Notes under the pieces: model-generated
Database searches by the model: none
Told to the model about the DNA's origin: nothing
What the model saw: only the letters and a program-made list of their open reading frames with translations
Position numbers and translations under genes: made by a program
Part shown: in pieces, positions 28,832-37,295 of the stretch
Layout of the letters: each line of letters opens with the position of its first letter
How positions within the stretch are numbered: position 1 is the stretch's first letter
Source of the DNA: RGIG464 sp045643185
GTDB taxonomy: Bacteria > Myxococcota_A > Bradymonadia > UBA4248
Length of the DNA: 64,000 nucleotides
Direction of reading: 5' to 3'
Assembly (NCBI GenBank): GCA_045643185.1
Contig: JAZUKH010000279.1
Location: 1 to 64,000 of the forward strand

Positions 28832-31825
28832 TTGAAATATCAGGTATCGGAGAAAGCGCCCCGCGCGTGGCTTCAATTTGAGGCGATTTGGATAGCGGTC
28901 ATTCTGCTTTTATGTTTAGCAGGCCTGGCAGTCAGCTACATCGTGCCCAAAATTAACTTCGACACAGCTGTTGTCGGCACCAATGTCGTCGTCAAACGCG
29001 CGCCTGAAGACGAAGTCATACACCAAGGCGACATCATCGAAGCCATTGACGGTCAAACGATCTCGACCCGTGCTGAACTCTACTACCAACTGGCGCGCCA
29101 TCCCGAACAAGTCGAAGCGACCATCAAACGCAACGGCGCACGTTTCGTCCGTCCCGTCACGGCTGCATCCCTTGCCAATGACACGCTCCCTGTCGGTCTC
29201 ACCCCCGAAGATCGTCCCATTGCCATTAGTTTCGGCGGCGACTACTCTACACTTGAAGGCTATGAGATCAGTCAGCTTCATAACCTGCTCATCGAAAACC
29301 GGGCGGAAAATGCTTCCGTCGTCTTTAGGCGCCCCACCGAACAGACCAATGTCCTGCTTAACTTTAAGCCCGCAATCGGACGAACACTGATCCTTTCGGC
29401 AACGTTGCTCCTCATCATCGTCATGGGCTTTGTCGCACTCAGAATGCGACAAAACGTCATGAAAGGCGTCTATATCAATACGGTGCTTGGTTTGACCGTA
29501 TTGGCTGCCATGTGGACGATTTTGGGCGCAACCTTGCTTTGTATGCCCATTCTCTTCCTATTTGGCATGATCGCCATGGGAATGCTCAAGTCCTTTGACC
29601 TGAATTACCACATCTGGGATACAAACAAGCTTCAAAAACCCAATCTTTGCCTCAGAACGGTTCTGTATCTGATTCCCGCTGTTTGTCTGTTGGCACCGAT
29701 CGTCATGTGTTTGAAAGAACTCCCCATGATATGGGGTGGTTCGAACGATGCCCTGAGCGAGATCAGACTCGATGCGCTCTCCATTATTCCGGTTTTATTG
29801 GTCATTGGCATGACCATGATCGATGCCGGTCGCAGCGCCTATCGCGCTTACAGCGGGCGCCGTTTACAGCCCCGTGACTTTGCACTGTTTATCGCATTTG
29901 TCCTCGCACTCACTAGTTTAGTCATTATGTGGAGTGACTTTGCGACGGCACGTATTATTCTGGTCGCGACGCTGATCGCACAGGCCACGGGTGACGCTAT
30001 GGAATGCTTTACCAAGCGTGCACTCCAAAAAGATGTCTCTTACGATGACGATATTTTCGCGGCGGATCCCATTCGTGAAGCGCTCGAAGAAGCTGAAACG
30101 ATCTTGAATCACGCGTGGGTCGTACAAGCCATCATTGATCGCCCAGAACCTCGTCACGTCGTGGCCATCGCCGCGTCGGATGACACAGACGAGGACGTCA
30201 ACGGACTCGCCTTACACGTGCTGTCAAATACGTGGCGCGATTTTCTCGATATTTACCGCGTCGAAGGCATGATCGAAGGGGGGGATTCTCCCGCCTGCGA
30301 CATCGCGAATCGACTCGGTATCGTCTTCGCCCAACCCATTGCAGAAAAAGTCGGCGGTTCGCTGACCAGCATCACGCTCTTGGTCAGCACAAGAGAAATG
30401 CCCGACGCCAACGCGCCACAAAACGCATCGCCCAGCGTTTCACAGCGCGCTGCTCTGTCAAAAATTGCTGAAAAACTCGCTGAAAACGCACTCGCACTCG
30501 TCTATCACTCCACCGAGATGAGCCTTGAATACATCGGCGATGACCTTGACGAAATCGCAAATCGCATTCACAACACGGCTTCTTTCCCGCGTGCTTTGCA
30601 CAATCCAACGATCCCACTCCTCGCTACGGAGATCCCACACGGCCTGCTCGAAGAAGATGACGTCCAACAAGCTGACGATGATGTCGTCGAGATACAAGAT
30701 CCAGAACAAAATATAGACGACTACAGCACTAAAGTCTTTCAGGAAGAAGTCAACCTGCTGCGCAGTCAGGTCCACACTTTGTGTAGTCAACAGATCCGTG
30801 CCTTTGCCCTCGCGGAGATCGAGTTCACCGAAGATCAAAAAGCAGCCCTTGAAGACCTCAGATCCCTCGAAACCCCAATCGTGTTGATCGGTGAAAGAGG
30901 CGTCGGCAAAACAATTTTGACGCTTTCGGCCCATCAGGAACGATGCGAAGGACCGTTCTTGCAGATCGACGCAGGTGAGATTCCTGAAACGATCCTGGCG
31001 CTCGACATGTTTGGCGATTCTGAACATCCCGGCCTGATCAAAAGCGCTGTCGGCGGCTCGTTGCTCATCAAAAACGTCGACAAACTCTCAACACCGATCA
31101 TCAGTGACATCATGGAAGCCATCGACGCGGTTGCCGCTGAAGGCACCATCGATCTTTACATGACGATCGCAATTCGGGATGACGAAGTGATCACCTCCAA
31201 GTTTGACCGCCACCCCAACCTATTGCCAGAACGCTGTCGTGAAATCATCGATCACTGCGACGCAGAAACCGTGTTCCTCAAACCACTTCGTGAACAGGAA
31301 GACATCCTGGATGCGGCGATGTTCTTCATGCAGCGCCAGTCCATGCGAAGCGACAAGAACATCATGAGCATCGAAACGAATGCCCAGGCTGCTTTAAGCA
31401 CCTATCGTTGGCCGGGCAACTTCTCGGAACTTCGTTCAGTGATCGAACGCGCCGTCATGCGTGCAGAAGGCGACGCCTTGACTGTTCACGACCTCGGCGC
31501 CGATTTTGCCTCGCTCATCAACGCCGACACCAAAAATACCTCGCTCGACCAAATCTATTACGAACAGATCGAGCAATTACAAACATTAAATGAAAAACAA
31601 CTTGCACAGATCGATCGACTGAATGAGCGCATCAAAACGCTCGAATCCTCGCAGGATACCCCCCAAGATGACTTCACAGTCGGCACGTTCGACGAGATCG
31701 AAAAAGCTATGCTCGTGCGTATCCTTAACCGATACCACAATGATCCCGAAGTCGCCGTCGAAGCCCTCGCTACGAACAAAACCAAATTCTTTAATAAATT
31801 AAGAAAATACGGCCTTTATTCTTAG
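28832..31825 (+). CDS. polytopic PDZ protein with degenerate NtrC-like AAA module and Fis-type HTH
   Basis: 997 residues with an unusual architecture. It has an N-terminal membrane segment (about 16-38), then a PDZ-like domain (about 50-105, DIIEAIDGQTISTRAELYYQL). About seven further membrane segments lie at 180-390, followed by a GAF-like region (about 425-560). An NtrC-type AAA domain follows (Walker A GERGVGKT near 687-694) and a C-terminal Fis-like helix-turn-helix (about 945-997, ending NKLRKYGLYS). The sigma54-contact GAFTGA loop is missing, and Walker B reads LLIKNVD instead of LFLDE. Sensor II YRWPGNFSELR is kept. It is probably a membrane-tethered DNA-binding sensor not driven by ATP hydrolysis (inference). 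The TTG start is preceded by AGGGA; no earlier ATG is available. Confidence 0.82.
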   Translation: MKYQVSEKAPRAWLQFEAIWIAVILLLCLAGLAVSYIVPKINFDTAVVGTNVVVKRAPEDEVIHQGDIIEAIDGQTISTRAELYYQLARHPEQVEATIKRNGARFVRPVTAASLANDTLPVGLTPEDRPIAISFGGDYSTLEGYEISQLHNLLIENRAENASVVFRRPTEQTNVLLNFKPAIGRTLILSATLLLIIVMGFVALRMRQNVMKGVYINTVLGLTVLAAMWTILGATLLCMPILFLFGMIAMGMLKSFDLNYHIWDTNKLQKPNLCLRTVLYLIPAVCLLAPIVMCLKELPMIWGGSNDALSEIRLDALSIIPVLLVIGMTMIDAGRSAYRAYSGRRLQPRDFALFIAFVLALTSLVIMWSDFATARIILVATLIAQATGDAMECFTKRALQKDVSYDDDIFAADPIREALEEAETILNHAWVVQAIIDRPEPRHVVAIAASDDTDEDVNGLALHVLSNTWRDFLDIYRVEGMIEGGDSPACDIANRLGIVFAQPIAEKVGGSLTSITLLVSTREMPDANAPQNASPSVSQRAALSKIAEKLAENALALVYHSTEMSLEYIGDDLDEIANRIHNTASFPRALHNPTIPLLATEIPHGLLEEDDVQQADDDVVEIQDPEQNIDDYSTKVFQEEVNLLRSQVHTLCSQQIRAFALAEIEFTEDQKAALEDLRSLETPIVLIGERGVGKTILTLSAHQERCEGPFLQIDAGEIPETILALDMFGDSEHPGLIKSAVGGSLLIKNVDKLSTPIISDIMEAIDAVAAEGTIDLYMTIAIRDDEVITSKFDRHPNLLPERCREIIDHCDAETVFLKPLREQEDILDAAMFFMQRQSMRSDKNIMSIETNAQAALSTYRWPGNFSELRSVIERAVMRAEGDALTVHDLGADFASLINADTKNTSLDQIYYEQIEQLQTLNEKQLAQIDRLNERIKTLESSQDTPQDDFTVGTFDEIEKAMLVRILNRYHNDPEVAVEALATNKTKFFNKLRKYGLYS

Positions 31826-31853
31826 CCAATAATCGCTGTATGATGTGACCATG

Positions 31854-31871
31854 TGTGCGTATATACGCACA
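31854..31871. promoter_or_regulatory. 18-bp perfect palindrome, candidate operator
   Basis: TGTGCGTATATACGCACA is a perfect dyad. It lies 41 bases before the next gene and just downstream of a -10-like TATGAT (31839-31844, weak -35 TTATTC 17 bases before). The position around +1 suits a repressor site. No T tract follows, so it is not a terminator. Confidence 0.5.
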
Positions 31872-31911
31872 TTTAACCGGCCCATGCCGATATTCATAAA
31901 GGAGTCATTCC

Positions 31912-32226
31912 ATGGCCAAAATTGAACGTGAAATTAATCATCATCTCTCCCTCGAAGCTGCCAAAACGGCTGCTGCAGAACTCGTAAACAAAGTTCAGTC
32001 AAACTTTGGTTCCCTGATCAGCGAGATCAAATGGAACGATGACAAAACCGTCGCCGATGTCAAAGGTAAAGGCTTCACGGGGAATTTCAAAATTACCGAT
32101 TCCAGCGTCAAAATTCTGATCGAACTTGGTCTTTTGACTAGCCCGTTCAAAGGCAAAGTCGAAGAAAAGATCGACGAATATGCTAAAAATTTAGAAAATG
32201 ATCCGAATGCCGACAAACAGGCCTAA
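31912..32226 (+). CDS. polyhydroxyalkanoic acid system family protein (PHA granule region)
   Basis: 104-residue soluble protein of the PHA_gran_rgn family. IEREINHHLSLEAAKTAAAE at the start, VKGKGFTGNFKITDSSVKI in the middle and LLTSPFKGKVEEKI at the end follow the family pattern. In other bacteria such genes sit near polyhydroxyalkanoate genes; none is present here, so a granule role cannot be assumed. AAAGGAG precedes the ATG and a terminator follows, so it is a one-gene unit, possibly controlled at the upstream palindrome. Confidence 0.82.
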   Translation: MAKIEREINHHLSLEAAKTAAAELVNKVQSNFGSLISEIKWNDDKTVADVKGKGFTGNFKITDSSVKILIELGLLTSPFKGKVEEKIDEYAKNLENDPNADKQA

Positions 32227-32244
32227 TTTCGAATCATAATCAAT

Positions 32245-32272
32245 AAAGGCGCCCACAAGGCGCCTTTTTTTT
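32245..32272 (+). terminator. intrinsic terminator
   Basis: 9-bp stem AAAGGCGCC/GGCGCCTTT, 5-base loop, T8 run, 19 bases after the stop of the 104-residue gene. Confidence 0.93.
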
Positions 32273-32336
32273 GGTTACAATACAATCGGGAAATATCTAA
32301 TTAGTTCACGCTCCAGCCTTGTTCTTGGGGATGAGT

Positions 32337-32433
32337 GGCATGGCTATCGCAAAGCGATACGCCATGCTTGTCGCGCTATGCCTACGGCATACGCGCTCTG
32401 AAAACCGGCTATCGCAAATGCGATACGCCGGTT
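32337..32433. repeat. three bulged-C REP-like hairpins, R6
   Basis: Three hairpins in a row. They are GGCATGGC-TATCGC/GCGATA-C-GCCATGC (32337-32366), GCGC-TATGCC/GGCATA-C-GCGC (32373-32396) and AAACCGGC-TATCGC/GCGATA-C-GCCGGTTT (32402-32433). Arms differ, but TAT/ATA-C is kept in all. They fill most of the gap between convergent genes. Confidence 0.85.
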
Positions 32434-32520
32434 TCGCCTTGGCCTTCTATTAAAATCAGTCGATACGCAATGACACGGCTCTTGGCACTCGCCCCTCAAC
32501 CCGTCGCATATTATCCAATA

Positions 32521-34098
32521 TTATGATTTCACGAACCGTTTTATCTCACACGTATGTTCTTTTGTTTTTTCATCATAATTCACGCCGACGAATAACAGAT
32601 CCCCCTGGTAGTGTTCGAGGGCTTTGAAATAGTTATTATTTTCGATTTGGCTCAAAGCGGTTTCAGTCGAGCTGTTGCGCTTCAGTTCGACGATCATCGC
32701 CGGCGTATTGGGAATATACGGAATGAATGCAATATCGGCGTAGCCCTTGCCCGCAGGTAACTCAGAAATTACGGTATAGCGCGTATTTGCATAAAAATAG
32801 GCAAATCGAATCACGCTCTGAAAACACCCTTCGTTGTTGTATTGTAAATTCGATACAAGTTCGGTGTGCGCGTCGTCGATAGCCTTAGCCACGGCGTTTT
32901 CATCCCCCTGAATCGTGAGATCTAATAAATCTTCAGAATGTTTTACAATGGCAAAAGCCTTGGCATAATCCGCTTCATCCCGAATGGACAAAATCCATTG
33001 CTGCCGAATTTCTCTATTTGGAATATAACAACACTCCGTTTTGCGATCATAAGCCAGATAGCCCAAATGAATGAGATATGTAAAGACGTCGTCTTTGTGG
33101 CGAAAATCGGTCATCGTATTCAAATACCCCGACGTATCAACTTTGACTTTACCGCCGGCGATCATGTTCATGACGTCGTCCCGAATGCCATCAAAATTCA
33201 TCAGGATATATTGTTTAAGGGCATCATAAGACCCGGTCTGCGTCCAATACCCTCCATATTCGCGATCATTCATCGCTTGAACGACGGAATTTGGATTATA
33301 TATATGGTATTCACCCATGTGATAACCTTCATACCAGCGACGGCATTCATCGACATCCATATCACAGGCATCACACAATGCTTCCGTTTCTTCCTGGGTA
33401 AATCCAACGAACTCGGTCAACTGCCTAGAATTGACCATTGTATATTCACGAAATATATTGAGTTTAGACTGGTTCTTGTCGCGCACGATCGGCAAAATTC
33501 CTGTCAAATAGACGAGCGCAAACGCAGGTGATAAGTTTGCATTTTTAAACATCGCATTGAGAAAAGCCAGATACGAATTAAATATTGTCGCATTCACCTT
33601 TTCGCGCACTAAAACATCGTATTCGTCAAGAATCAAAACGAATTGTTCACCAGTTTTCGAATATATTCGTTGAATACATTTATCCAGGTTGTCTGTATCT
33701 TTGATTCCACAATTTGGATACTGTTCCTGAAGCTCTTCTCTTACATTAGCAGTGAACAATGGCACAATATCTTCATTACGCGTTGAGCTTGAATAGCACG
33801 CGTTGACATCGATGTGAATGACATTGAACTGATTGAGATACGTCTCAAAATCGGGGGTTTTCGCGATCTTAAGCTTTTCAAAAATGGGACGTGAATTCGC
33901 GAGTTTGCTATAATAGGCAGCGATCATAGCACCAGCCATTGACTTACCAAAACGGCGCGCACGCGACACGCACACAAAGCGTTCTTCGGTATTCAACAGC
34001 TGATTGAGTTCATGAATCAACATCGATTTATCGACATAAATTCTCGAACGAACGCCCATTCTCAACAACGCTTCACTAGGATTGACAAACAGTCCCAT
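32521..34098 (-). CDS. AAA-ATPase / PD-(D/E)XK nuclease-fold protein (DUF1703 type)
   Basis: 525 residues. The N-terminal part matches the AAA-ATPase-like family of gut anaerobes: NPSEALLRMGVRSRIYVDKS, the P-loop variant RARRFGKSM near 43-51, and LILDEYDVLV (Walker B). The C-terminus has the nuclease-like set GYADIAFIPYIP and IVELKRN near 475-498 (Asp, then Glu-x-Lys). I chose ATG 34098 because GGGAG lies 6 bases upstream and homologues begin here; an upstream in-frame start adds 29 atypical residues. The gene is visibly more AT-rich than its neighbours and stands alone between repeats, suggesting horizontal acquisition. The function of this family is not established. Confidence 0.85.
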   Translation of the reverse strand: MGLFVNPSEALLRMGVRSRIYVDKSMLIHELNQLLNTEERFVCVSRARRFGKSMAGAMIAAYYSKLANSRPIFEKLKIAKTPDFETYLNQFNVIHIDVNACYSSSTRNEDIVPLFTANVREELQEQYPNCGIKDTDNLDKCIQRIYSKTGEQFVLILDEYDVLVREKVNATIFNSYLAFLNAMFKNANLSPAFALVYLTGILPIVRDKNQSKLNIFREYTMVNSRQLTEFVGFTQEETEALCDACDMDVDECRRWYEGYHMGEYHIYNPNSVVQAMNDREYGGYWTQTGSYDALKQYILMNFDGIRDDVMNMIAGGKVKVDTSGYLNTMTDFRHKDDVFTYLIHLGYLAYDRKTECCYIPNREIRQQWILSIRDEADYAKAFAIVKHSEDLLDLTIQGDENAVAKAIDDAHTELVSNLQYNNEGCFQSVIRFAYFYANTRYTVISELPAGKGYADIAFIPYIPNTPAMIVELKRNSSTETALSQIENNNYFKALEHYQGDLLFVGVNYDEKTKEHTCEIKRFVKS

Positions 34099-34247
34099 GT
34101 TCACTCCCTCAGGCATTTCGCACAACCAACCGTCGAAGCTTGTCGCAACACGGTTATGCTTCATTCTAGCATAAAATATGGCCAATGGCGATTGATCACA
34201 GAAATCGTTGCGGCAACAATAAGTTACAACTCAGTTACAGAAGCATA

Positions 34248-34307
34248 GTCTGATCAGAAATTAAAAATCTCAGCCGTAGCGAAGCCGAAAGCAAGCAGGC
34301 TGAGATT
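34248..34307 (+). repeat. 59-bp dispersed repeat, copy 2
   Basis: Begins GTCTGATCAGAAATTA and shares the ATCTCAGCC...GGCTGAGAT inverted repeat with 28664-28722, with three substitutions. It lies upstream of the AAA-ATPase/nuclease-fold gene. Confidence 0.85.
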
Positions 34308-34438
34308 GGGCGAGCGGGCGCGATTTCTCCAAGCCATAGGCAAGTTCGCGGCTTTTCAATTCATAAATGAGGAAATAACTAATTATAATAACTCAAGTTT
34401 CACCCCTCATTTTTGGCTAAAGCCAGCGTATAAACAAC

Positions 34439-34465
34439 AAAGGCCGATCAATAAGATCGGCCTTT
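34439..34465. terminator. terminator of the EF-hand membrane protein gene
   Basis: 11-bp perfect stem AAAGGCCGATC/GATCGGCCTTT with a 5-base loop, 32 bases beyond the minus-strand stop. The T runs on both sides are short; it serves the minus-strand gene. Confidence 0.75.
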
Positions 34466-34496
34466 TGTTATGACTTATGCGTTCAACGCGCAGTGA

Positions 34497-36785
34497 CTAT
34501 TCAGCAGCAGGCGCTGCAGCGGCTGCATCGGCAGCAGCAGCGGCATCAGCCCCTTCGGCGGCTGCATCAGCAGGCGGATTGGCCGTTTCGTTAAGGGAGT
34601 CGATGATCTTATTAAACCAATCAGAGATGAGGTGCATATTATCGGTGAAATAGAGCACCGCAAGACCGATGACAATGATGGCCAGGAGCGTCAGAAGGAT
34701 GATTTTACCAACCGACGGACCTTTAGGCGCATACGGATCTTCGAGGTTAACTTTCGGATATTTCGCCAAATTGGTGAACGTGGCACCGAACGGAATGTTG
34801 ATGAGAATCTGGGAGTTGATGGCCCAGCCATTGGCGTTGAGAACTGGCGTGAGGTTACGTTTACGAAGTTTCTGCCAGGCGAGGAACATCGAAGGACCGG
34901 AGATCAAAACGATGATGGCAATGATGAGGAGTGGCAGGTTATACCACTGAGCGGTAATGCCTTTGGCGAGGCTGACGAGGGCGCTCGCGATATAGCCGAT
35001 GGCCATACCAATGGCAGCAAAGATACCAGCAAACTTGGCGATATCAAAGCCACCGATACTTGCCCCAGCGCCTTTTGCAGCATCGGCGCCTTCTTTCGTC
35101 GTAGGCAGCTCACTACCGGCTTTTTCCGTGATGTTGGCATCCACAGCGGCGTTTTTATCACTAGCCGTTTTGTTGATACGGTCAGAAACGAGGCGAGCAA
35201 GTTTCTTATAAGGCGCCCAGAAAGCCTGACGAACGCTGATCGGATTATCGACGATCTTCGTGATGACTGCATCCCAGTCGAGGCCATCGCGATCATAGAA
35301 GACGGCGTTTTTGCCGACGCGCAGATTATCGACATCACCGTCGGTAAGAACGGCGGCGATCGTCATCGTCGTGCCTTTAACTTTTGACGTGCAGTCACAA
35401 TACACGACGTACATGCCGCTCAGGTCAGCAACTTCACCCTGTTTGCCCATATCGGCAACCTTGATACAGAGCTCGGTGCTGCGCTGATCGATGTAGAGGA
35501 TACCAGCCTGGAAAACGGCTTTGTTTTCAGGCTCGCGCGAGTAGAAATCGCTGAACGTGACAAAGTTTTTGAGAAGTTTGTAGAAATTTTTGTAATAACG
35601 AAGGAATTTTTCAACCGCGTCAATCGAAGCAGATTCAGCTTCGAGGGCTTTATCATCATCAATGATCTTGCTGAGATCAGCTTTGCGATCGTCGGCAAGT
35701 ATCTTTTCAATCTTCTCAAGGCCCAGAGATTCAACTTCGCTGCCTTTTTTGGCATCGTTCCAAGCAGCATAGGCCCCGAATTTAGCGAGGATATCAGCCC
35801 ACTGAGCTTCGGTCATGGTGTTGGCACCGGCCAATTCTTTGTCGAGGACGAGGGATTTGACTTTGGCAAAAGCGGCCTGCCAGGCGGGGTTGATGTTATT
35901 CACATCGAGTGAGAGCGTTGATTTTCCGGTCACACGGGCAATGGGGTAAGCCGAGATCTCGTCGTTACAGGCCACAAGGTCTTTGGCGCTGATCTCACCG
36001 ATACGAGCCGCCGAAATATCGAGGGCTGCAGTGCTTTCGGTGTTGAAAGCAGCGAGTTTACAACGCATGAAGTAGTCGGCAACTTTGTCTTTGATGGCGT
36101 TACAGGCGTCGAAAGCCGCCGCCGTGTCATCCCCAAAAGCGAAGACGTCTTTTGTGCCGGCATCCTTCCAAGCTTTGTAATCAGCGCAAGCAGCATAGAA
36201 TTTGTCGAGCAGATCGACATTGATACCTTTTAAGCCGCTTCTGTCGTCCACGCCACCAACCGTATCGATCGCGCATTTGATCGTGTCTTTAAGCACGTCG
36301 TCATCGGTCGACTGTTCCGTAATGATGCCATCACCATTCAAGGCTGTTTTGGCAAAAATGGCGATGCTGTCGCTGGCTTCGGCGAGCGAGATGGAATCTT
36401 TTTCGAGGCCCAGATTGCTCAGGATCTGTTTGGCAGAGCTGTAAAGTTTCTTACCCTCTTCATTATCCTGATTGAACTCCGACAAAGCGATCGAATCTTC
36501 CTGTTTAAGCAGGGCATCCGGATCTTTGATGACGGAAGTCAACCAAGTGGCAGCGTCCATGACTTCATTGACACGGATCTTACCATCGTTGTTGGTATCC
36601 ATGAGTTTGAGCGTCTTCTCGTCGAATTCCAGACCAACGACGGGACAACTCAAAACGGTCCAAAGTTTCTGGTCCAATTCACGCAAATGTGCGATGTCCT
36701 CACCCGTAGTAATTTTGACGCGAGTAACACCACCAATGGTGCAAAATTTCCAGTTATAACCATTATTCGCGGATTTTTTAGCCAT
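34497..36785 (-). CDS. EF-hand-containing membrane protein, 762 aa
   Basis: Unrecognised 762-residue protein with no signal peptide. Near residues 62-73, MDTNNDGKIRVNEV fits a canonical EF-hand loop (D-x-N-x-D-G-x-I-x-x-x-E). A long acidic, Ala-rich helical region follows to about 540. Three to four membrane segments lie at about 590-610, 620-640 and 700-720, and the tail (about 735-762) is almost pure Ala/Asp/Glu. The bulk is probably cytoplasmic and calcium-responsive (inference). The ATG lies after AAGAGAAT. It is transcribed alone and has its own terminator. Confidence 0.75.
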   Translation of the reverse strand: MAKKSANNGYNWKFCTIGGVTRVKITTGEDIAHLRELDQKLWTVLSCPVVGLEFDEKTLKLMDTNNDGKIRVNEVMDAATWLTSVIKDPDALLKQEDSIALSEFNQDNEEGKKLYSSAKQILSNLGLEKDSISLAEASDSIAIFAKTALNGDGIITEQSTDDDVLKDTIKCAIDTVGGVDDRSGLKGINVDLLDKFYAACADYKAWKDAGTKDVFAFGDDTAAAFDACNAIKDKVADYFMRCKLAAFNTESTAALDISAARIGEISAKDLVACNDEISAYPIARVTGKSTLSLDVNNINPAWQAAFAKVKSLVLDKELAGANTMTEAQWADILAKFGAYAAWNDAKKGSEVESLGLEKIEKILADDRKADLSKIIDDDKALEAESASIDAVEKFLRYYKNFYKLLKNFVTFSDFYSREPENKAVFQAGILYIDQRSTELCIKVADMGKQGEVADLSGMYVVYCDCTSKVKGTTMTIAAVLTDGDVDNLRVGKNAVFYDRDGLDWDAVITKIVDNPISVRQAFWAPYKKLARLVSDRINKTASDKNAAVDANITEKAGSELPTTKEGADAAKGAGASIGGFDIAKFAGIFAAIGMAIGYIASALVSLAKGITAQWYNLPLLIIAIIVLISGPSMFLAWQKLRKRNLTPVLNANGWAINSQILINIPFGATFTNLAKYPKVNLEDPYAPKGPSVGKIILLTLLAIIVIGLAVLYFTDNMHLISDWFNKIIDSLNETANPPADAAAEGADAAAAADAAAAAPAAE

Positions 36786-36959
36786 ACAAGATTCTCTTAT
36801 TTTGGTTTAGGGTTAACAAAATTAGCCACGAAAAAACACGCGTTTATTCATGGCTTAAAAAATGTATCTACTAAGATAACTAAAAAAGCCCCTATCACAC
36901 AAGAGTTTTGTCACGTCTTTCATCTTGGACAATCCAGGTAAGCGTAAACGCCTCATGGC

Positions 36960-37061
36960 CTATGTTTTAGGCGCGGCTATTTCATACGCCGCGCCCGCGT
37001 CGCTTCTCCCTCGCTGGAGACGCAAAATTTGCGTCTCTACGCTCGGTCAATACGCGCCGCG
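36960..37061 (+). repeat. approx. 100-bp mosaic palindromic element, copy A (R7)
   Basis: Consists of the bulged hairpin GCGCGGC-TAT-TTC-ATA-C-GCCGCGC, a linker CGTCGCTTCTCCCTCGCT, a central palindrome GGAGACGC...GCGTCTC followed by TAC, then GCTCGGTCAATACGCGCCGCG. The inverted copy at 55915-56021 matches it almost base for base except at the central palindrome. Confidence 0.88.
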
Positions 37062-37083
37062 TTTTTCGTATTCACAACACAAC

Positions 37084-37193
37084 CAGGAGAAGGGGTCGGC
37101 GCGTATTGGCGATCTGGTCATATCGGTATTGCATCCCCCTTGCTTAAATGACCAGATTGCCAATAGCGACGTAGGGGAAGGCATTCCCCTCCC
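37084..37193 (+). repeat. composite REP-like palindrome with long nested stem, R8
   Basis: CAGGAGAAGGGG, then a bulged GCG-TATTGGC stem extended by an 18-bp arm (GATCTGGTCAT with ATGACCAGATT) around a loop, then GCCAATAGC, then GTAGGGGAAGGCATTCCCCT. With R7 it occupies most of the 510-base gap 36786-37295; no gene is visible there. Confidence 0.82.
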
Positions 37194-37295
37194 ATAAAAG
37201 AAAAAGCGGATAATCATTGCCTCACTTTGGATTTTCGGCTAAAAGATAGCGCTTTTTTTTGTGCGTTACGAACGACACGCGATAAGGTAATGACT

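Noticed and set aside
36925..37197. 90-codon frame in the 510-base gap
   Set aside because: It consists of the palindromic repeats R7 and R8; no ribosome site or protein-like composition.
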